This document shows, in pieces, positions 5,982 to 9,642 of a stretch of DNA of 9,642 bases. The position numbers were made by a program, and so were the translations under genes. Origin of the DNA: Candidatus Saccharimonadota bacterium (GTDB lineage Bacteria > Patescibacteriota > Saccharimonadia > Saccharimonadales > Saccharimonadaceae); the NCBI GenBank assembly GCA_017964115.1, contig JAGCSL010000008.1, positions 1 through 9,642 on the forward strand, in the 5' to 3' direction. Position 1 is the stretch's first letter. Each line of letters starts with the position of its first letter. The notes beneath the pieces are model-generated. The model searched no databases and had not been told where the DNA came from. It saw nothing but the letters and a program-made list of their open reading frames with translations.

Positions 5982-6548
5982 TTATTTTGTCTCCGCTTCT
6001 TGAACATCAATTATATTCCATTCGCGCAAAACATTTTCGATTCGTTCAGTAATTTCTTCTACCGTGCCCACGCCGTCGATATGTACCACCTTAACTCCGT
6101 GCTTCTCTAAAGTCTCTGTCATTGAATAAATGGTTTGCTCAAAAATGCTCCAGCGCTTCTCAATTGCCTCGCGCGTGTCGTCTGCACGACCTCGTTCAGT
6201 AAGTCGACGCCACAATTCGTCATGGTCGACGTCCAATATAATAGCTCCATCCAAATATTTCTCATCGCCATTTTCGACAATCCAATCCGCCTGCCATTGA
6301 TCACGCGGATAGCCATCAAGAATCACAAAACGACCAGCTTCTACTTCTTTCATCATTTCGCCATGCATCATTTTTACGACAAAATCGTCAGGTACCAATT
6401 CGCCCTTCTTCATGATTGCATCTAGCTCTGGGTCTTTACATTCGCGCAATAATTGGCCGACCGACATCCAGCGCCAACCATATCTATCCGCCAAAGTTTG
6501 TCCCTGTAGGCTTTTACCGCTCCCCGCTGCTCCGAATAGTATTACCAT
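5982..6548 (-). CDS. adk: Adenylate kinase family nucleoside-monophosphate kinase, short-LID type, 188 aa
   Basis: Expected reaction: AMP + ATP to 2 ADP. P-loop GAAGSGKS is at 6-13 (usual GxPGxGKG), DGYPRD at 78-83 matches the NMP-binding DGFPR, and RADDTREAIEKR (121-132) matches the RxDDN...R catalytic segment after the lid. The lid is reduced: only ERG lies between the preceding helix and RADD, so there is no zinc-binding LID insertion. The usual STGDLLR of adenylate kinases reads SVGQLLR (29-35), so the threonine that contacts AMP is Val and Asp is Gln; UMP/CMP kinases also vary here. AMP is the likeliest substrate given the adk-map pairing, but specificity is not proven by sequence. Start ATG has GAGGAG eight bases upstream. 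It follows the rpsU terminator and no clear promoter of its own was seen. Confidence 0.88.
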   Translation of the reverse strand: MVILFGAAGSGKSLQGQTLADRYGWRWMSVGQLLRECKDPELDAIMKKGELVPDDFVVKMMHGEMMKEVEAGRFVILDGYPRDQWQADWIVENGDEKYLDGAIILDVDHDELWRRLTERGRADDTREAIEKRWSIFEQTIYSMTETLEKHGVKVVHIDGVGTVEEITERIENVLREWNIIDVQEAETK

Positions 6549-6575
6549 ATCTTTTGCTCCTCTTTTTTATTTCGT

Positions 6576-6604
6576 AAAAAATACCCCGTCTTAAGGGGGT
6601 ATTT
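6576..6604 (-). terminator. Intrinsic terminator after rpsU
   Basis: Minus strand AAATACCCC (6604-6596), an eight-base loop, then GGGGTATTTTTT (6587-6576): a nine-base stem ending in a T tract. It begins one base after the rpsU stop codon. It separates the highly transcribed rpsU from adk, possibly with partial readthrough, because I could not find a convincing adk promoter in the 28 bases between this hairpin and the adk ATG. Confidence 0.88.
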
Positions 6605-6605
6605 C

Positions 6606-6824
6606 CTATTTAAGACCTAATTTCATGCGTTCGGCTTTTTCGGCTTTGCGCTTATCGCGCAAGATTGCCTTCAAACGACGCTCACGCTTGGAAATCGGCT
6701 TCGAGAAGCGCATGCTTTCCTTTGCAGTCGCCATGACGCCACTCTGTAGGACCTTACGGTTGAAGCGACGAATGATGTTCTCATTGGCTTCACTCTGGTC
6801 TTTTCTAGTTACTTTGATTGCCAT
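6606..6824 (-). CDS. rpsU: Small ribosomal subunit protein bS21, 72 aa
   Basis: bS21 sits on the 30S platform beside the 3' end of 16S rRNA and helps initiation. The 72-residue, very basic protein starts MAIKVTRK, continues NIIRRFNRKVLQSGVMATA (matching the bS21 pattern ALRRFKR...GxL) and ends in a long Arg/Lys helix RFSKPISKRERRLKAILRDKRKAEKAERMK. The start at 6824 is chosen because this gives the family length and because a promoter sits just upstream; an in-frame extension to 6908 would run back into recJ and through that promoter. There is no Shine-Dalgarno sequence, and the predicted 5' UTR is only a few bases. It forms a single-gene unit, closed by an intrinsic terminator. Confidence 0.92.
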   Translation of the reverse strand: MAIKVTRKDQSEANENIIRRFNRKVLQSGVMATAKESMRFSKPISKRERRLKAILRDKRKAEKAERMKLGLK

Positions 6825-6834
6825 ACTGTCGCTA

Positions 6835-6863
6835 ATTTTAGCATATCTATCCCAATCTTTCAA
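6835..6863 (-). promoter_or_regulatory. Strong rpsU promoter inside the recJ tail
   Basis: Minus strand TTGAAA (6863-6858), a 17-base spacer ending in TATGC, then TAAAAT (6840-6835): near-consensus -35, ideal spacing and a TGN-extended -10. The -35 is within the last recJ codons. Ten bases separate the -10 from the rpsU ATG, so the transcript would begin about 3-5 bases before the start codon. Confidence 0.8.
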
Positions 6864-8451
6864 GAGATAATATGCTTCCCTCCATCGAGACTTTTCCGCG
6901 CCACTCATTCTTCGTCAAAGTGAATTGAGCGCGTAACCTTTCGCCATTTTCAATCTCCTTCCATTCATCCGGCGCATAAAAAGCCATGGTTTTTATCTCT
7001 CTGCCGTTTATATCTCGCAAAATTAAAGCCAAATGTTTATCTTTCAATATTCGTTTACCGCAAACTAGCCCATCAATTTCGAAAATTGGCTCCGTATTCC
7101 CATCGCCAAACGGTTCTAGCATGCAAATCTCGTTATATAACTCCTCGGTGATACCAGATAGGTCTTTCAGTTTCAAATCACTCTCACTTCTCAAGAATCG
7201 CTCCTGATTGCTCAACTTCAAACTCTTATAATACTTATTAATCGCTTTACGAAAAGCCTCCAGTTTATCTTTCTCTAAGGTAATTCCGCACGCCCCAGCG
7301 TGGCCGCCACCGCCTAACAGTAGGCCGCTTCCACATTGCTGAATTGCTTCCGCCAAAGAAAACTCACCAAAACTGCGCCCCGATCCTTTCAATCGCCCAT
7401 CTTCTAATTCCGTCACTGCAAAAGCCGGTTTTTTATATATCTCTACCAAGCGTCCGGCAATAATTCCCAAAATCCCCTCGTGCCATTTACCGCAAGCCAC
7501 AATTACTGCGTCTTTTTCATCCACCTCTATTTCATCAACCGCTTTCTCTTGAGCCTTGCGCCGTTCGCTATTCAGATTATCAAGTTCGCCCGCCAAAGAA
7601 AAAGCCTTCGTCCTACTGGTCGACATCATTAGCTCTAATGCCAAATCCGCACTCTTCATTCGCCCAGCCGCATTAATACGCGGCCCCAATTGAAAGCCCA
7701 CTGCATGCGTATTTACCTTCTGTAAATCCACACTTGCCACTCGTGCCAATTCCTTTAGGCCTGGACGTCGCGTTCTCTCTAAGACTTTCATGCCGTAATA
7801 GCTTAAGATACGATTCTCGTCACGCAACTCCATTGAATCGCAAATTGTCCCAATCACCACTAAATCCAGCAACCATTTTTCTTGACCATCACATTTACCT
7901 CCATTCGCATCCATATTTAAAGCTCGCGCCAGGGTAAAAGCCACTCCAACACCCGCCATCTTCTGCCCTATCTTATCACCTTGCTTCGGATTGATTACCG
8001 CCACGGCGCTCTTTGGTACTGAAGGTATTTCGTGATGATCTGTCACGATCGTATCAATACCTCTCTTCTTCAATTCCGCTATCACTTCTTCCGAACCTGA
8101 ACCACAGTCTACTGTAATTACTAGCTTTGCTCCCTTTGCTACTACCCCCTCTACGGCTGGCATATTCAAGCCGTATCCATCTATAAAACGATTCGGCAAG
8201 ATAATACTAACCTTCTTACAGCCGTAATATTTCAAAGCATCGCTCAAAAGAGTGCTCGATGTTACGCCATCTGCATCGTAATCCCCGTAAATAATAATCT
8301 TCTCACCGGCATCACGCGCTACACGAATTCTCTCAACCGCCTTTTTCACCCCCTTTATCTTACTCGGAGCAAAAAGCTTTTCGTAATCAGGATGCAAAAA
8401 ACTGTCATCCAGCCCACGTTGCCGTAGTAGCTGTTTAAATAAATCCGTCAT
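6847..8451 (-). CDS. recJ: Single-stranded-DNA exonuclease RecJ, 534 aa
   Basis: 5'-to-3' exonuclease on single-stranded DNA, acting in recombinational, mismatch and base-excision repair. All DHH/DHHA1 motifs are visible: YGDYDADGVTS (55-65), VDCGS (114-118), TDHHEIP (137-143), GTICDSMEL (201-209), LGPRINAAGR (255-264), SGRS (357-360) and GGGGHAGACG (380-389). The segment from about 425, with PFGDGNTEPIF (447-457), is the typical C-terminal OB-fold. Length is close to that of compact RecJ proteins. The start ATG shares four bases (ATGA) with the stop of the winged-helix gene upstream, so translation is probably coupled; no good Shine-Dalgarno lies before it. The rpsU promoter lies in its 3' end. 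Confidence 0.97.
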   Translation of the reverse strand: MTDLFKQLLRQRGLDDSFLHPDYEKLFAPSKIKGVKKAVERIRVARDAGEKIIIYGDYDADGVTSSTLLSDALKYYGCKKVSIILPNRFIDGYGLNMPAVEGVVAKGAKLVITVDCGSGSEEVIAELKKRGIDTIVTDHHEIPSVPKSAVAVINPKQGDKIGQKMAGVGVAFTLARALNMDANGGKCDGQEKWLLDLVVIGTICDSMELRDENRILSYYGMKVLERTRRPGLKELARVASVDLQKVNTHAVGFQLGPRINAAGRMKSADLALELMMSTSRTKAFSLAGELDNLNSERRKAQEKAVDEIEVDEKDAVIVACGKWHEGILGIIAGRLVEIYKKPAFAVTELEDGRLKGSGRSFGEFSLAEAIQQCGSGLLLGGGGHAGACGITLEKDKLEAFRKAINKYYKSLKLSNQERFLRSESDLKLKDLSGITEELYNEICMLEPFGDGNTEPIFEIDGLVCGKRILKDKHLALILRDINGREIKTMAFYAPDEWKEIENGERLRAQFTLTKNEWRGKVSMEGSILSLERLG

Positions 8452-8750
8452 CCTATAATCTTGCTAGGAGCCTTCTTTGCGTCAGTCTGTTGCTGATCTT
8501 TAATTACAATACTTTGCAACTCTTTCAAAATTGGGAACTGTTTATTAGTCTGGTAAATACTGGTATTGCCTTTCTTCGACATTACCAAAAATCCACCTTT
8601 GGTTAAACGACGTAATTCGCGCTGAATGTTACCTGGATCTTCCTTAATCAGCTTCGACAAGCCACGCACGTGTGTTTTAAAATCTGGATACTTCGCAAAA
8701 ACGACAATAATCTTACGCCGCACCCGACTTGTAACGAAAACGTCTAACAT
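8448..8750 (-). CDS. Winged helix-turn-helix regulator, 100 aa
   Basis: A small DNA-binding protein. TSRVRRKIIVVFAKYPDFKTHVRGLSKLIKEDPGNIQRELRRLTKGGFLVMSKKGNTSIYQTNKQFPILKELQSIV (7-83) reads as an ArsR-like winged helix: helix 1, the HTH with recognition helix DPGNIQRELRRLTKGG (38-53), then the wing FLVMSKKGNTSIYQTN. This wording is close to the small wHTH domains often found beside MNT-type nucleotidyltransferases, but no such partner is here. The C-terminus (84-100) is polar and probably disordered. Its start has AAGGAGG only three bases before ATG, a tight spacing. It overlaps recJ by ATGA. An 8-base inverted repeat lies just upstream and could be its own operator. The target genes are unknown; the divergent priA is a candidate. 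Confidence 0.85.
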   Translation of the reverse strand: MLDVFVTSRVRRKIIVVFAKYPDFKTHVRGLSKLIKEDPGNIQRELRRLTKGGFLVMSKKGNTSIYQTNKQFPILKELQSIVIKDQQQTDAKKAPSKIIG

Positions 8751-8763
8751 TAACCTCCTTACT

Positions 8764-8785
8764 AAAACTAATTTTACTTAGTTTT
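8764..8785. repeat. Perfect inverted repeat upstream of the wHTH gene (candidate operator)
   Basis: AAAACTAA and TTAGTTTT, separated by six bases (TTTTAC), form a perfect 8-base palindromic arm pair. It lies 14 bases upstream of the wHTH start codon and just downstream of a possible -10 (8796-8791). The symmetry suits a dimeric winged-helix protein, so autoregulation is a natural hypothesis. It lacks the G/C-rich stem expected of an intrinsic terminator. Confidence 0.5.
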
Positions 8786-8790
8786 TGTAA

Positions 8791-8796
8791 ATTCTA
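8791..8796 (-). promoter_or_regulatory. Possible -10 box of the wHTH-recJ operon
   Basis: Minus strand TAGAAT lies about 40 bases before the wHTH ATG. At 17 bases spacing the -35 position is only an A tract, so recognition is uncertain. Transcription would begin around 8784, at the edge of the inverted repeat. Confidence 0.35.
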
Positions 8797-8825
8797 CAAC
8801 ATCACCAGACGCATTTTTTCTATCA

Positions 8826-8834
8826 TGTTAAAAT
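8826..8834 (+). promoter_or_regulatory. priA promoter, extended -10, predicted leaderless
   Basis: Plus strand TGT-TAAAAT is an extended -10; the hexamer (8829-8834) is followed by CATTTT and then the priA ATG, so the transcript would start at or next to the start codon. The -35 position (CAGACG, 8806-8811) is weak. No Shine-Dalgarno sequence precedes priA. Confidence 0.6.
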
Positions 8835-8840
8835 CATTTT

Positions 8841-9642
8841 ATGAACTACTATCTGATTGCGCCCGCCAAGACTTTCCACTCCACGGATAACACCTTAACC
8901 TATGCTTCTACGGAGCCGCTTCAGATTGGTCAAATTGCCGAAATTCCTCTAGGTAAAAATACCACCACCGGCATAGTGTCCGCTAAAACCTCACAACCAG
9001 AGTTCGAAACCAAAGAAATCGTTCGCACCCTTTATCCTGAACCCTTACCGAAACATCTCGTCAAAGCTCTCTTCTGGATTAGTGACTATTATCGCTGTCC
9101 CCTCTCCTCCGTTGTCCAAGCCATTCTACCGAGAGGCATCACAAAAAAGCGCCGCACCCCTAAAGAGTCAACACAAAATAACGTTCAGAAAGCCCCCACC
9201 AATCCGCTCAATGCCGCTCAAAAACGCGCCATCAAAGAAATAAATACTAATACTGCCAATACGATTTTGCTTCACGGTATTACCGGTAGCGGCAAAACTA
9301 ACGTCTATATCGAGCTTACAAAACAAACTCTCGCAAAACGGCAATCGGTTATCTTACTCGTGCCAGAAATCGCCCTCACTTCTCAACTGGTTCGCAACTT
9401 TCAGGCCCATTTCAGTAACGTCATACTCCTACACTCCGCCCAAACCGAGGCTGTTCGCCATCATCTCTGGCAAAAAGCCCTCCAGGCCACTGAGCCACAA
9501 GTTGTTATTGGCCCACGCTCCGCTCTCTTCGCACCTGTTCGCGATCTAGGTCTTGTCATCATCGACGAAGCCCACGAACCAGCCTATCATCAAGATCAAA
9601 ACCCTAAATATTCCGCGCTCCGCCTCGCTGCCATTATGGCAA
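8841..9642 (+). CDS. priA: Primosomal helicase PriA, N-terminal 267 residues (partial), apparently without winged-helix domain
   Basis: PriA reloads the replicative helicase at stalled forks. The frame is open from ATG at 8841 to the window edge. Residues 1-100 match the 3'-DNA-end-binding domain (ending SSVVQAILPRGI), followed by a polar 22-residue linker and then helicase lobe 1: LNAAQKRAI (123-131), Walker A HGITGSGKTNVY (145-156), VPEIALTSQL (174-183), VVIGPRSALFAP (221-232) and Walker B IIDEAHEPAYHQ (240-251). In E. coli PriA roughly 95 residues separate the end of the first domain from LNTEQ, and most of them form a winged helix; here only about 22 remain. The ATG is preceded by an extended -10 and no Shine-Dalgarno. 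It is divergent from the wHTH-recJ operon, with 90 bases between. Zinc-binding region and C-terminal half are outside the window. Confidence 0.96.
   Translation, partial: MNYYLIAPAKTFHSTDNTLTYASTEPLQIGQIAEIPLGKNTTTGIVSAKTSQPEFETKEIVRTLYPEPLPKHLVKALFWISDYYRCPLSSVVQAILPRGITKKRRTPKESTQNNVQKAPTNPLNAAQKRAIKEINTNTANTILLHGITGSGKTNVYIELTKQTLAKRQSVILLVPEIALTSQLVRNFQAHFSNVILLHSAQTEAVRHHLWQKALQATEPQVVIGPRSALFAPVRDLGLVIIDEAHEPAYHQDQNPKYSALRLAAIMA

Noticed and set aside
6549..6575. A promoter for adk in the gap after the rpsU terminator
   Set aside because: Only A/T-rich sequence and the GAGGAG ribosome-binding site are present; no -35/-10 pair could be defended.
6825..6908. Longer bS21 reading from 6908
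   Set aside because: It overlaps recJ and runs through the rpsU promoter; bS21 is about 70 residues, matching the start at 6824.
8448..8451. Alternative genetic code (TGA as glycine or tryptophan)
   Set aside because: TGA ends the wHTH frame in a normal ATGA overlap, tryptophans are encoded by TGG, and no conserved motif is interrupted by TGA.
8764..8785. Inverted repeat as a terminator
   Set aside because: The stem is A/T-rich and no transcript from a neighbouring gene would end there; position before the wHTH gene fits an operator or leader hairpin better.
1..9642. CRISPR arrays, transposases, phage genes, tRNAs or rRNAs
   Set aside because: No spaced direct repeats, no transposase or integrase motifs and no cloverleaf or rRNA sequence were recognised on either strand.

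Overview
The window is a compact, almost fully coding stretch from a small bacterial genome. Everything between bases 1 and 8750 reads on the minus strand; only the partial priA at the right edge (8841 onward) reads on the plus strand. Intergenic gaps are short, coding regions abut or overlap, and the genes are housekeeping: isoleucyl-tRNA synthetase, ribonucleotide-reductase regulator, FtsZ, FtsA, methionine aminopeptidase, adenylate kinase, bS21, RecJ and PriA. TGA is used as a stop in the winged-helix gene (in an ATGA overlap), so the TGA-to-glycine code of Gracilibacteria/Absconditabacteria does not apply. Base composition (mid-40s % GC by eye), an IleRS of the eukaryote-like type and reduced versions of several proteins fit the Candidate Phyla Radiation, most likely Saccharibacteria (TM7). 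That assignment is an inference; there is no rRNA here to confirm it.

Layout, following minus-strand transcription from right to left. A wHTH gene (8448-8750) overlaps recJ (6847-8451) by four bases. A promoter in the last codons of recJ drives rpsU (6606-6824), which ends at an intrinsic terminator. Next come adk (5982-6548) and map (5235-5981, GTG start directly after the adk stop). A promoter in the tail of map drives ftsA (3972-5213), followed by ftsZ (2658-3893), nrdR (2174-2647) and an 88-residue thioredoxin-like gene (1903-2169), closed by a hairpin terminator. Last is ileS (1-1637, C-terminus outside the window), preceded by a roughly 200-base leader that I read as a T-box riboswitch with its own intrinsic terminator.

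Four points stand out. (1) The ileS T-box leader has mutually exclusive antiterminator and terminator arms. (2) NrdR keeps its ATP-cone but has lost all four zinc-ribbon cysteines (the protein has no cysteine at all), and a thioredoxin-like protein without a CxxC motif sits four bases downstream. (3) Three genes (ftsA, rpsU, priA) have no Shine-Dalgarno sequence and instead carry an extended -10 box 6-10 bases before ATG, predicting leaderless or nearly leaderless mRNAs. ileS, ftsA and rpsU share the promoter core TATGCTANAAT. (4) PriA appears to lack the winged-helix domain that normally lies between its 3'-DNA-end-binding domain and its helicase core.

Functionally the block links translation (IleRS, bS21, MetAP), nucleotide supply (Adk, NrdR), division (FtsA/FtsZ) and replication restart/repair (RecJ, PriA). 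I saw no mobile element, CRISPR array, tRNA or rRNA.
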